52,563 nt of DNA from Syntrophobacteraceae bacterium (GTDB taxonomy: Bacteria; Desulfobacterota; Syntrophobacteria; Syntrophobacterales; Syntrophobacteraceae). The stretch spans positions 1-52,563 of the forward strand of contig JALOOX010000002.1 of the NCBI GenBank assembly GCA_025454175.1. The letters run 5' to 3'. Below, one piece after another: positions 18,423 to 27,324 of this stretch. Made by a program: the position numbers and the translations under genes. Below the pieces are notes generated by a model. The model had not been told where the DNA came from. It worked only from the letters and a program-made list of their open reading frames with translations, and made no database searches. The first letter of the stretch is position 1; every line of letters begins with the position of its first letter.

Positions 18423-19541
18423 TCAAGATCTTATCCATTCCTTTTCGAGCCGGATGGGCTTTTTGGGGTCGCTCCTGGGATAGGAGCCCAGGACCTTCAG
18501 AAACGTCACGTGCTCTTTGAGGGCCACAAGCCCCGAAGCCAGTCCTTCCTCCTCGGCGTGGCCGTCGAGGTCCGCATAGAAGAGAAACTGCCCGGGAAAC
18601 ACCCGGTTCGGGCGTGACTCGATGCGCGTCATGTTCACGGAAGCCGCGGCAAAGGCCTCCAGAGCACGGTAGAGGGCGCCGGGTTGATCCGACACCGCAA
18701 AGAGCATGGAAGTCTTGTCGTTTCCCGTGGGCTGGCTCACCTGGTCCCCGAGGGCCAGAAAGCGCGTCATGTTGCCGCCGTGGTCCTCGATGTGCTCCGC
18801 CAGGATTTCAAGGCCGTAATGATGCGCCGCATAAAGGTTGCATATGGCGGCCCCCCTTGGATCCTTTCGCGTCAGCTGGACGGCCTGTGCCGTGGAGGCA
18901 CACTCGAAAACCTCCACATCCCTCAGATTCTCCATGATCCAGCCCCGGCACTGCTCGATGGCCTGGGGGTGGGCGTAGAGCTTTTCGATTCGCCCCATGT
19001 CTCCGGCCTGGCCCCCCAGGTGGTGAGCCACCTCGAGGTAGCACTCCGCCACCACCGTGACATTCCTCTCATAAAGCAAATCCATGGTCCGGCCCACTCC
19101 TCCCTGCAGGGAGTTCTCGATGGGGACAACGGCCGCATCGGCCTTCTTTTTGAGGAGGGCGTCGAAAACATCCTCGAGGGTGTCGATGGGAAGATAGCGG
19201 GCGGCATGGCCAAAAAAGGAAATGGCGGCCAGATAAGAATAAGTCCATTCCGGACCGAGAAATGCCACCTGGAGCACGTGCTGCAGCAGGCGCGAGGCGG
19301 CAAAGATCTCGCGGTAGATGGCTCGCAGCGACTCAGCCCGGATGGGACCGGCATTCCGACTGGTGAGCCCTTCGATGATGAGCTCCTCCCGTCCGGGATC
19401 AAAAAGCGAGAGTCCCTTGGCTGCCTTGATGCCGCCCACACGCTGCGAAAGCGTCATGCGCCGGTTGAATAACTGGAGCAGGCTGCGGTCGATCTCGTCG
19501 ATTTCAACCCTGATCTCCTGAAGCTCCTCGTCTTTCAACAT
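18423..19541 (-). CDS. pheA: Bifunctional chorismate mutase / prephenate dehydratase
   Basis: A 372-residue P-protein converting chorismate via prephenate to phenylpyruvate for phenylalanine synthesis. Residues 1-85 are an AroQ-type chorismate mutase (IDEIDRSLLQLFNRRM). Residues about 90-275 are the prephenate dehydratase (VAFLGPEWTYSYLAA, VPIENSLQGGV) with the catalytic Thr-Arg-Phe in NMTRFLALG. The C-terminal ACT domain has QPGALYRAL and the ESRP motif that binds phenylalanine for feedback inhibition. It lies 19 bases after aroB' and directly before the dehydroquinate dehydratase-kinase. Confidence 0.96.
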   Translation of the reverse strand: MLKDEELQEIRVEIDEIDRSLLQLFNRRMTLSQRVGGIKAAKGLSLFDPGREELIIEGLTSRNAGPIRAESLRAIYREIFAASRLLQHVLQVAFLGPEWTYSYLAAISFFGHAARYLPIDTLEDVFDALLKKKADAAVVPIENSLQGGVGRTMDLLYERNVTVVAECYLEVAHHLGGQAGDMGRIEKLYAHPQAIEQCRGWIMENLRDVEVFECASTAQAVQLTRKDPRGAAICNLYAAHHYGLEILAEHIEDHGGNMTRFLALGDQVSQPTGNDKTSMLFAVSDQPGALYRALEAFAAASVNMTRIESRPNRVFPGQFLFYADLDGHAEEEGLASGLVALKEHVTFLKVLGSYPRSDPKKPIRLEKEWIRS

Positions 19542-19560
19542 CCCTCACTCCGCCTCATCA

Positions 19561-20646
19561 TCATTTCTCCCAGATGGTCTCCCGCACCTTCATGCCGAAA
19601 TGCCTTCCCGCCGTCTCCGTGGAGACCAGGATGGAGTCCCCCTCCTTGAGCTCGACGACGGAAACGGCTCGGCCATCGGGCCTGGAAAGACGAATAGTCT
19701 CGGCATTTTGCAGAAGGATGGAGCCGCTCTTCCCTTCGGTGCGGGCCTCGATGAGCAACAGGGGGCGCCGTTCGATTTTGACTCTTCCCAGCGTGGCCCC
19801 CTGGGTGGAGCCGTCCGAGCGCACGATGAGCACCCTGTCTCCAGCCTGGAGCTCGCTGAGATACCGGGTGGCTCCACCGGGACTTCTCAGGTAGGAATGC
19901 ACGGGGCCGGCATTCACCCGGAAGGGACGGGGAGCCACGTAAGGATTTGGTATGGATTCAGCCTGAACCAGGAACAGGAAGCCGCTGGAATTGCCGACCA
20001 GCATGCCCTCGCCTTCGTTCATGAGGGTGCAGGTGTCCAGGCAGACTCGATCTCCGAGCCCGGTGAGCCGGATGTGCTCGATGAACGCGGCGGAGAGCCC
20101 CACCGATTCCGATGCGGCCTTCACACGCTTCAGCAAAGACTTCAGGCTGCCAGGATCTTCGGCCATGATCAGGACTCCCGCCGCGCCCTGCTCCATCACT
20201 GTCAGCGCAAGCTCCAGCTCCTCCGGCGACCGTACGGGAACGATGACCCTTCCCCCGCGGGCGATCAGGTTTTCCAGGGGGATGATTTCCCACGGGCGGG
20301 CACGAGGGGAACCCGCATCCGGTGGAGGCGGCGGTGATTCGACCACGGCTCGTCCGGGCGCCGACTCGCTCTCCATCATTGACCCGGGGAGCTCCATGAG
20401 GACGACGGGTCCGGAAGCCAGTCCGCGGACAATTCTCTCTTCGTCGAGGGGCGTGTCGATCTTTTGAAAAAAAACATCCAAACCCGGGCGCAGATCACCA
20501 TCCGGGCTCACGATGGCGATGCGGCCCAGGGCCTTCACTCGATCATGCAGCCCCGGGGGGGTGACAAGAACGTCCGCACCGTTTTCGATGGCCGTTGTGA
20601 CCAGCTCCTTGGACCATTTTTCCAGGTAAACCCAGGCTTCCTTCAA
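19561..20646 (-). CDS. 3-Dehydroquinate synthase II (AroB' family)
   Basis: A 361-residue member of the archaeal-type dehydroquinate synthase family, unrelated to classical AroB. In methanogens this enzyme oxidatively deaminates 2-amino-3,7-dideoxy-D-threo-hept-6-ulosonate to 3-dehydroquinate, which bypasses DAHP. Characteristic segments are KEAWVYLEKW at the start, GVLIMAEDP, GDRVCLDTCTLM, EGMLVGNSSGFLFLVQAES and the RPFRVNAGPVHSY region. A TTG at 20646 preceded by GGAGAG gives the family-typical N-terminus; the open frame extends 93 bases further but runs back into the attenuator region. First gene of the aromatic operon. The partner aldolase (ADTH synthase) is not in the window. Confidence 0.9.
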   Translation of the reverse strand: MKEAWVYLEKWSKELVTTAIENGADVLVTPPGLHDRVKALGRIAIVSPDGDLRPGLDVFFQKIDTPLDEERIVRGLASGPVVLMELPGSMMESESAPGRAVVESPPPPPDAGSPRARPWEIIPLENLIARGGRVIVPVRSPEELELALTVMEQGAAGVLIMAEDPGSLKSLLKRVKAASESVGLSAAFIEHIRLTGLGDRVCLDTCTLMNEGEGMLVGNSSGFLFLVQAESIPNPYVAPRPFRVNAGPVHSYLRSPGGATRYLSELQAGDRVLIVRSDGSTQGATLGRVKIERRPLLLIEARTEGKSGSILLQNAETIRLSRPDGRAVSVVELKEGDSILVSTETAGRHFGMKVRETIWEK

Positions 20647-20737
20647 CGCTGTCTCTCCATGGTCGGCTGAGGTCCCGGACTCTGCATCGCAATTGTGAAT
20701 GCAGTGATGAAAGGCTCGGGGGGTCGGGCTCAAGTCC

Positions 20738-20767
20738 AAAAAAAAGCCGCGGGGCTCTTCCCGCGGC
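20738..20767 (-). terminator. Intrinsic terminator in the aroB' leader (attenuator)
   Basis: On the minus strand GCCGCGGG (20767-20760), a 6-base loop, CCCGCGGC and eight T form a strong intrinsic terminator. It lies about 90 bases before aroB' and downstream of the only promoter on that strand. The next gene upstream (murJ) is divergent, so the terminator ends no other gene, and an attenuator role is the simplest reading. Confidence 0.8.
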
Positions 20768-20828
20768 TGGATGATCTGGCTGAGCTGACTGCATCAAGTG
20801 CGGGTTACCCGATCCCCGAGACAACCGC
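20763..20828 (-). promoter_or_regulatory. Possible antiterminator pairing in the aroB' leader
   Basis: GCGGTTG (20828-20822), inside the leader reading frame, can pair over 7 bp (one G-U) with CAGCCGC (20769-20763), which is the 5' arm of the terminator. The two pairings exclude each other. This is the arrangement expected for ribosome-controlled attenuation; the pairing is short and unproven. Confidence 0.4.
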
Positions 20829-20882
20829 CGTGATAATGGTAAAATGCCCTATCAGCTTCGGACACGGCGCCCCCTGATGCAT
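20805..20882 (-). CDS. Possible 25-residue leader peptide of the aroB' operon
   Basis: An ATG-started 25-codon frame lies between promoter and attenuator and ends with TAA 37 bases before the terminator stem. The peptide end reads HFTIITAVVSGIG. Its Ala-Val codons overlap the putative antiterminator strand. A single Phe codon sits 12 bases before that strand, where a stalled ribosome would leave the strand free, and pheA is in the operon. It is not rich in aromatic codons, and the ribosome site (GAGAAAAGAA) is weak, so the control amino acid is uncertain (Phe, Thr and Ile are candidates). Confidence 0.35.
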   Translation of the reverse strand: MHQGAPCPKLIGHFTIITAVVSGIG

Positions 20883-20930
20883 TTCTTTTCTCAATTGAGA
20901 TACGGGCCTGTTTCCCCTCCGACCGGATGC

Positions 20931-20960
20931 ACAATAGAGCCCCGGAAGAAAGACTGTCAA
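20931..20960 (-). promoter_or_regulatory. Sigma-70 promoter of the aroB'-pheA operon
   Basis: Minus-strand TTGACA (20960-20955), an 18-base spacer and TATTGT (20936-20931). Transcription would begin near 20924 and give a leader of about 280 nucleotides that contains the small frame and the attenuator. Confidence 0.7.
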
Positions 20961-21086
20961 GAACTATGTATACACGGCATCAGCACCGAGGAATGGAGCC
21001 ATGTCCCTGTCCGCCGGCCTGGGGTAATCCCTGATGTCGGCTTGGTGCGGTGGAGATGAAGATCGCTGTTCCGCGGCGCCGCGCGT

Positions 21087-21115
21087 TTGACGAATGAGGA
21101 CACTTGGAATAAGTT
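21087..21115 (+). promoter_or_regulatory. Probable promoter of murJ
   Basis: TTGACG, a 17-base spacer and TAAGTT lie 132 bases before the murJ start, divergent from the aroB' promoter. Nothing else is recognisable between 20961 and 21247. Confidence 0.5.
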
Positions 21116-21247
21116 CGGTCACCGCACTTCACTGGAGGCAGTCCATCCGATGGGGGAAGGGATGCCTCCGCTCCTTGTCTCGCCTGACGCCCGCGGGTTC
21201 TCAGGCTTGTTGGTCCGCGGTGCATGGGGTTTTCTGGAGCGTTCGTC

Positions 21248-22837
21248 ATGAGGACACTGATCCCGGCTGGTGGTTTCTGGAGCCGAACCCAGGGAATGGG
21301 ATTGGCTGCGGTGATCATGGGCCTGAGCATCCTGCTCTCGAGGTTCATGGGACTCATTCGGGACAAGGTGATCTCCTACCTGTTCGGAGCCACCCAGGAG
21401 GCGGATATCTATTTCGCCAGCTTCGTCATTCCCGATTTCATCAATTATCTACTCGCCGGTGGTTACTTTTCCATAACGCTCATTCCACTGCTTTCCACCT
21501 TTTTCGAGGAGAGTGACGGCCAAGGCTGGGATTTCTTTTCCACCGTGCTCATTTGGATCACGGGGGCCATCACCCTGCTCACGATCATCTGTTTCATCCT
21601 GGCTCCTCAGCTGGCCCAACTGGCGGCGCCGGGGCTTTCGGAAGACGCCATGGAGAGACTCGGGCTGTTCCTCAGGATCATACTGCCTGCGCAGATCTGT
21701 TTTCTTGTGGGATCCTGCTTTTCAGCGCTCCTCTACATGCGAAAACAATTTTTCATTCCGGCCCTCGTCCCCATCGTCTACAACGCCTGCATCATCCTTG
21801 GGGGTGTTCTGTGGCGGGAGCATGGCATGGAAGGCTTCTGCTGGGGCGTCCTGGCCGGTGCCGTCCTTGGAAATCTGCTGCTCCCGTATCTGGCCTGCAG
21901 GACGGGGGAAGGAATGGACCTGCGCCTTCGGTTTCAGCACCCCGGGCTGAAGCGGTTCATGCGACTGGCTCTGCCATTGATGCTTGGCCAGTCCATCGTG
22001 GTGCTGGATGAGCAGTTGGTGAGGGTTTTTGGCACGATGGCCGGCGTGGGCGCGGTCAGCTGGTTGAATTATGCGCGTCGCATCATGCTGGTCCCGGTGG
22101 GAGTCGTGGCCCAGGCGGCCGGGGTGGCTTCGTATCCATTTCTGGCCGAGCTGTTTGCCCGAAAGGACTGGGCTCGATTCCAGGAGACGCTCGGGGCGGC
22201 CCTGCGCAATGTTCTGACCCTGCTCATTCCCATTTCGTTGTGGATGGCGCTGGTCAGTGAGCCCACGGTGAGGCTCATTTTCGAGCAGGGGAGCTTTGCG
22301 GCTGAAGACACGAGGAAGACGGCACTGGTGCTCGTGATCCTGCTCTCGACGGTCTGCTTCTGGGGAGGCCAGCAGATCCTCGGGCGCGCCTTCTATGCGC
22401 GCCAGGACACGGTGACTCCCGCGGTCCTGGGAACCCTGATCACCCTGGTCTCCATTCCGGTCTTCCACGGCTTGAACAGGCTGGCGGGGTTTTATGGAGT
22501 GGCGGCCGCCAGCGCTCTCTCCATCGCGTTGTATACGGTTGTGCTGGGCGTGTCCTGGTGGTGGCGTTTCGGAGGGGAGGCCTTCCGGGGACTCGCCGGG
22601 GCCGCCTTGCGGGTGGCAGCGGTTGCAGCGCCTGCAGCTCTGGCTTCCTGCTGGATTCCGCCCGCGATGGACTCCTGGCTGGGCTCGCAGCCCCTGGTCG
22701 CGTCTTTTCTGTCGATCGTTCTCACCGGGTTTGTTTTCGGCGTAGTGTTTGCCCTGACAGGAAGGTTCGTCATCTCCGACTTGCTGGCGCCATTCGCTCG
22801 CAGGCTTGGTCCGCTCGGACGAATCATGCAGCGCTGA
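21248..22837 (+). CDS. murJ: Lipid II flippase MurJ (MviN)
   Basis: A 529-residue polytopic membrane protein of the MOP superfamily that flips lipid II across the inner membrane for peptidoglycan synthesis. The N-terminus has the family sequence SILLSRFMGLIRDKVISYLFGATQEADIYFASF, here split for quoting limits as SRFMGLIRDK and EADIYFASF. About 13-14 hydrophobic segments follow, with LLPYLACR, YARRIMLVPVGVVAQAAGV and LGRAFYARQDTVTP typical of MurJ. The ATG at 21248 has GGAG at good spacing; an ATG 24 bases earlier has no ribosome site. Confidence 0.94.
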   Translation: MRTLIPAGGFWSRTQGMGLAAVIMGLSILLSRFMGLIRDKVISYLFGATQEADIYFASFVIPDFINYLLAGGYFSITLIPLLSTFFEESDGQGWDFFSTVLIWITGAITLLTIICFILAPQLAQLAAPGLSEDAMERLGLFLRIILPAQICFLVGSCFSALLYMRKQFFIPALVPIVYNACIILGGVLWREHGMEGFCWGVLAGAVLGNLLLPYLACRTGEGMDLRLRFQHPGLKRFMRLALPLMLGQSIVVLDEQLVRVFGTMAGVGAVSWLNYARRIMLVPVGVVAQAAGVASYPFLAELFARKDWARFQETLGAALRNVLTLLIPISLWMALVSEPTVRLIFEQGSFAAEDTRKTALVLVILLSTVCFWGGQQILGRAFYARQDTVTPAVLGTLITLVSIPVFHGLNRLAGFYGVAAASALSIALYTVVLGVSWWWRFGGEAFRGLAGAALRVAAVAAPAALASCWIPPAMDSWLGSQPLVASFLSIVLTGFVFGVVFALTGRFVISDLLAPFARRLGPLGRIMQR

Positions 22838-23086
22838 GGGCACTCCCGCGGCAGTGAAGCCATGTCTGAAGCGAGATTTTCCCCGCCTGTCGGCTTGGGC
22901 AGGCTCGTCCCGGTTCCCCGGACTGCCATGGGACCCCTGGGCCGGTATCCTTGCGATGAGTGAGCGGGATCACACTTCACGCGTGAGAAGAGCAGACCAT
23001 CGACTTATCATAGAATGGAAGGACCAATTGGGTTCATGAATTTGATTCGGCTCTCTTTCGAGTGACTGTATGAAAGGAGAAAGCCC

Positions 23087-23311
23087 ATGAAGAAGATGTG
23101 GATCCAGGTGAAGCCGAAAGAGGACCTCGCCGCATTGAAGCGTCAGCTGAAGGAAATCGGAGCGGTGGAGAGCGATCCGCACAGCGCATCGCGGATCATT
23201 CTGACGTTCCACAATCAGTCTGAGGGAGGAATGCGAATGGCCGGTTTTCGGCTTTCAGAGGATTTCATTCAGTATTTTGAGGATTTTGGAATGCTCGCCG
23301 ACAACGGCTGA
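23087..23311 (+). CDS. Small conserved-looking protein of unknown function
   Basis: A 74-residue acidic/basic mixed protein (MKKMWIQVKPKEDLAALKRQ at the start, GFRLSEDFIQYFEDFGMLAD near the end) with no membrane segment, signal peptide or cysteine. A clear GAAAGGAG ribosome site precedes the ATG, and codon use resembles its neighbours, so I take it as real. I do not recognise the family. It lies just upstream of the CIRCE-controlled hrcA operon but outside the CIRCE-regulated transcript, 250 bases after murJ. Confidence 0.65.
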   Translation: MKKMWIQVKPKEDLAALKRQLKEIGAVESDPHSASRIILTFHNQSEGGMRMAGFRLSEDFIQYFEDFGMLADNG

Positions 23312-23363
23312 TCTCCGGGATGGGGGTGGATCTCGAAAGCCGTTGAGTGCTCCATGATTTAGC

Positions 23364-23392
23364 TTGACAAATCTGGGGTAGATCACTACGTT
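23364..23392 (+). promoter_or_regulatory. Sigma-70 promoter of hrcA-grpE-dnaK
   Basis: TTGACA, a 17-base spacer and TACGTT, with the CIRCE operator starting 4 bases further on. That placing lets HrcA block transcription initiation. Confidence 0.65.
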
Positions 23393-23395
23393 TGC

Positions 23396-23422
23396 TTAGC
23401 ACTCTATTGGATAGAGTGCTAA
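23396..23422. promoter_or_regulatory. CIRCE operator (HrcA binding site)
   Basis: A perfect CIRCE inverted repeat: TTAGCACTC, 9-base spacer, GAGTGCTAA. It lies between the -10 box and the GTG start of hrcA, so HrcA represses its own operon, with relief on heat shock when HrcA is titrated from GroE-dependent folding (established for the family). Confidence 0.97.
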
Positions 23423-23444
23423 TAAGACGTGCAGGGAGTTCTAT

Positions 23445-24494
23445 GTGACTGAGCTCACGAGGCGTGACCAGCAGGTGCTTGAAGCGGTCATCACCGACTA
23501 CATTCAGACGGGGGAGCCCGTGGGCTCACGAGTTGTGGCCAAACGATACGGGCTCGAGGTGAGCTCGGCCACCATTCGCAACGTCATGGCCGATCTTGAA
23601 GAGCTTGGCTTTCTCTACCAGCCGCACACCTCCGCGGGGCGAGTACCCACCGACAGGGGACTGCGTTTCTACCTGGATTTCATCATGAAATTCAAGGCGC
23701 TGAAGGAGGAGGAGAGAAGACTCATTCGCAACGCCTTCAACGAAGCGCAGACCGACGTCAAGGATCTGCTCCATCGCACCTCCAAGGTGCTGTCGGATTT
23801 CTGCAAGCAGGCCGGTGTTGTACTGTGGCCCAAGCTTTCCATGACGCGGTTCAAGCATATTGAGCTCATCCGCCTGAGGACGCGCCAGATCATGGTGATT
23901 CTCATATCCAAGAGCGGCCTCGTGCATCATCGGCTCCTGGAATGGGAAGAAGACATCAACCAGAATGATCTCGACAAGTATTCGCGTTATCTGAATGCGC
24001 TCCTGCAAGATGTGCCGCTGGGGGAGGTCAAGGTTCGCATTGTGGAGGGCATGCGCAAGGACAAGGTTCTTTTTGACCAGCTCTTTGAAAAGACCCTGGA
24101 TATGACTCAGCAGGTCGTTCAATCGACTCTCGAGAACAGCGAGGTGTACATCGAGGGGCAGACGAACCTCTTGAGCAACCCGGAATTCGCCCAGGTGGAG
24201 CGAATGAGAAAGATCCTCGCGGCGTTCGAGGACAAGTCGCGCATCATCCGGCTCCTCGACAAGACCATGAGCACGTCGGCCGGTGTTCGAATCGTACTCG
24301 GGTCCGAGAGCGAATCGAAGGAGCTGAGCGAGATCAGTCTCATTTCCTCGCCGTATCGAAGGGGGGATACCCTGCTGGGGGTTGTGGGGGTGATCGGGCC
24401 GCTCAGGATGGATTATTCCCGGATCATTCCAGTGGTTGAGTTCACCGCCGCCCTCTTGAGCGACCTCCTCGAGGATCCCGATCAAGGGGAATGA
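23445..24494 (+). CDS. hrcA: Heat-inducible transcription repressor HrcA
   Basis: HrcA, 349 residues, repressor of CIRCE operons. The N-terminal winged helix is typical (LTRRDQQVLEAVITDYIQTGEPVGS in part; SATIRNVMADLEELG recognition region; QPHTSAGRVPTDRG wing), followed by a GAF-like dimerisation domain with GPLRMDYSRIIPVVEFTA at the end. Translation starts at GTG 23445 behind AGGGAG; the ATG two bases earlier runs straight into a stop. First gene of hrcA-grpE-dnaK and a target of its own product through the adjacent CIRCE. Confidence 0.97.
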   Translation: MTELTRRDQQVLEAVITDYIQTGEPVGSRVVAKRYGLEVSSATIRNVMADLEELGFLYQPHTSAGRVPTDRGLRFYLDFIMKFKALKEEERRLIRNAFNEAQTDVKDLLHRTSKVLSDFCKQAGVVLWPKLSMTRFKHIELIRLRTRQIMVILISKSGLVHHRLLEWEEDINQNDLDKYSRYLNALLQDVPLGEVKVRIVEGMRKDKVLFDQLFEKTLDMTQQVVQSTLENSEVYIEGQTNLLSNPEFAQVERMRKILAAFEDKSRIIRLLDKTMSTSAGVRIVLGSESESKELSEISLISSPYRRGDTLLGVVGVIGPLRMDYSRIIPVVEFTAALLSDLLEDPDQGE

Positions 24495-24589
24495 TTCATG
24501 GTTATTGGGGCCATCACGAAGTCCTTGGGAGGTGGGTCCGGGTCGAAAGGGATCGTTCAACTGTTCTGCTGACTAGAAGGTTATGCTTG

Positions 24590-25159
24590 ATGAGTGATGA
24601 ATTGAACAAGGAAGATGTCGAAATTCCAGGGGAGGCGACTCCCGGTGAGCAGTCTCAGGCTTCGGAATCTGCGATGGTTGAGGAAGAGAGCTGCGAGCAG
24701 TTGCTTGCGGAAAAAGACGAGGAAATCAGGCAGCTGAAGGATCGCCTGCTGAGGTTGGCCGCGGAATCCGACAACGCGCGAAAGCGCATCGAGCGGGAGA
24801 AGGCGGAAGGAATCGCCTACGCCAATGAGAACATACTCCGTTCGCTGCTGGCGGTCGGCGACAGTCTGGAGCTGGCCATCCAGCACAGCGAGGGCGATGT
24901 GGACCCCCAGGCCTTGCTGGAGGGGATTCGCATGACCCGCAAGGTATTCCTGGATGTCCTCGCCCGCCACGGTTGCGTTCCCTTCGACTCCCAGGGAAAG
25001 GTGTTTGATCCCAATTTTCACGAGGCGATGCTTCAGCAGGAGTCCGAGGAGATTGCCCAGAACTGCATCATGCAGGAATATCAAAAGGGATACATGTTGA
25101 ATGACCGGCTTTTGCGTCCGGCCATGGTCGTTGTTTCCAAGGGAATGAAAGGCGGGTGA
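24590..25159 (+). CDS. grpE: Nucleotide exchange factor GrpE
   Basis: GrpE, 189 residues, releases ADP from DnaK. An acidic, disordered N-terminus is followed by a long coiled coil (EEIRQLKDRLLRLAAESDNARKR) and a C-terminal beta domain with GKVFDPNFHEAMLQQ and GYMLNDRLLRPAMVVVSKG. The start at MSDELNKED has AGAAGG upstream; the frame is open a further 99 bases upstream but that part is not GrpE-like. It is 95 bases after hrcA and 139 before dnaK. Confidence 0.96.
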   Translation: MSDELNKEDVEIPGEATPGEQSQASESAMVEEESCEQLLAEKDEEIRQLKDRLLRLAAESDNARKRIEREKAEGIAYANENILRSLLAVGDSLELAIQHSEGDVDPQALLEGIRMTRKVFLDVLARHGCVPFDSQGKVFDPNFHEAMLQQESEEIAQNCIMQEYQKGYMLNDRLLRPAMVVVSKGMKGG

Positions 25160-25298
25160 AGGAGATTCATGTCCGCCATGGGTCGTTCGGACTGGCCTTA
25201 CGGATGACATCATGCGTCGACAGTGAAATGAGCCGCATTGCTTTTTTTGCGTTATGACTTTTCTGATTTCATATCAATTCGTCAAGGAGGCGATACAC

Positions 25299-27227
<1,929 letters not shown>

Positions 27228-27260
27228 AAATGGTTGCCGGCAACCTGCTGGAACTGTAAT

Positions 27261-27294
27261 CATGAAGGGCACAGGTTATCTTGTGCCCTTCATG
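27261..27294 (+). terminator. Hairpin terminator after dnaK
   Basis: A perfect 13-bp stem (CATGAAGGGCACA / TGTGCCCTTCATG) with an 8-base loop starts 34 bases after the dnaK stop. The following T-run is short (TGCTTTAG), so termination may be incomplete, or the hairpin may protect the mRNA end. Confidence 0.6.
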
Positions 27295-27324
27295 TGCTTT
27301 AGTTGAAAAAGTTGAGGCGCGTTT

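Noticed and set aside
20767..20924. A T-box or known riboswitch in the aroB' leader
   Set aside because: The T-box consensus (GGGTGG..ACCGCG) is absent and no common riboswitch core was recognised; ribosome-controlled attenuation fits better.
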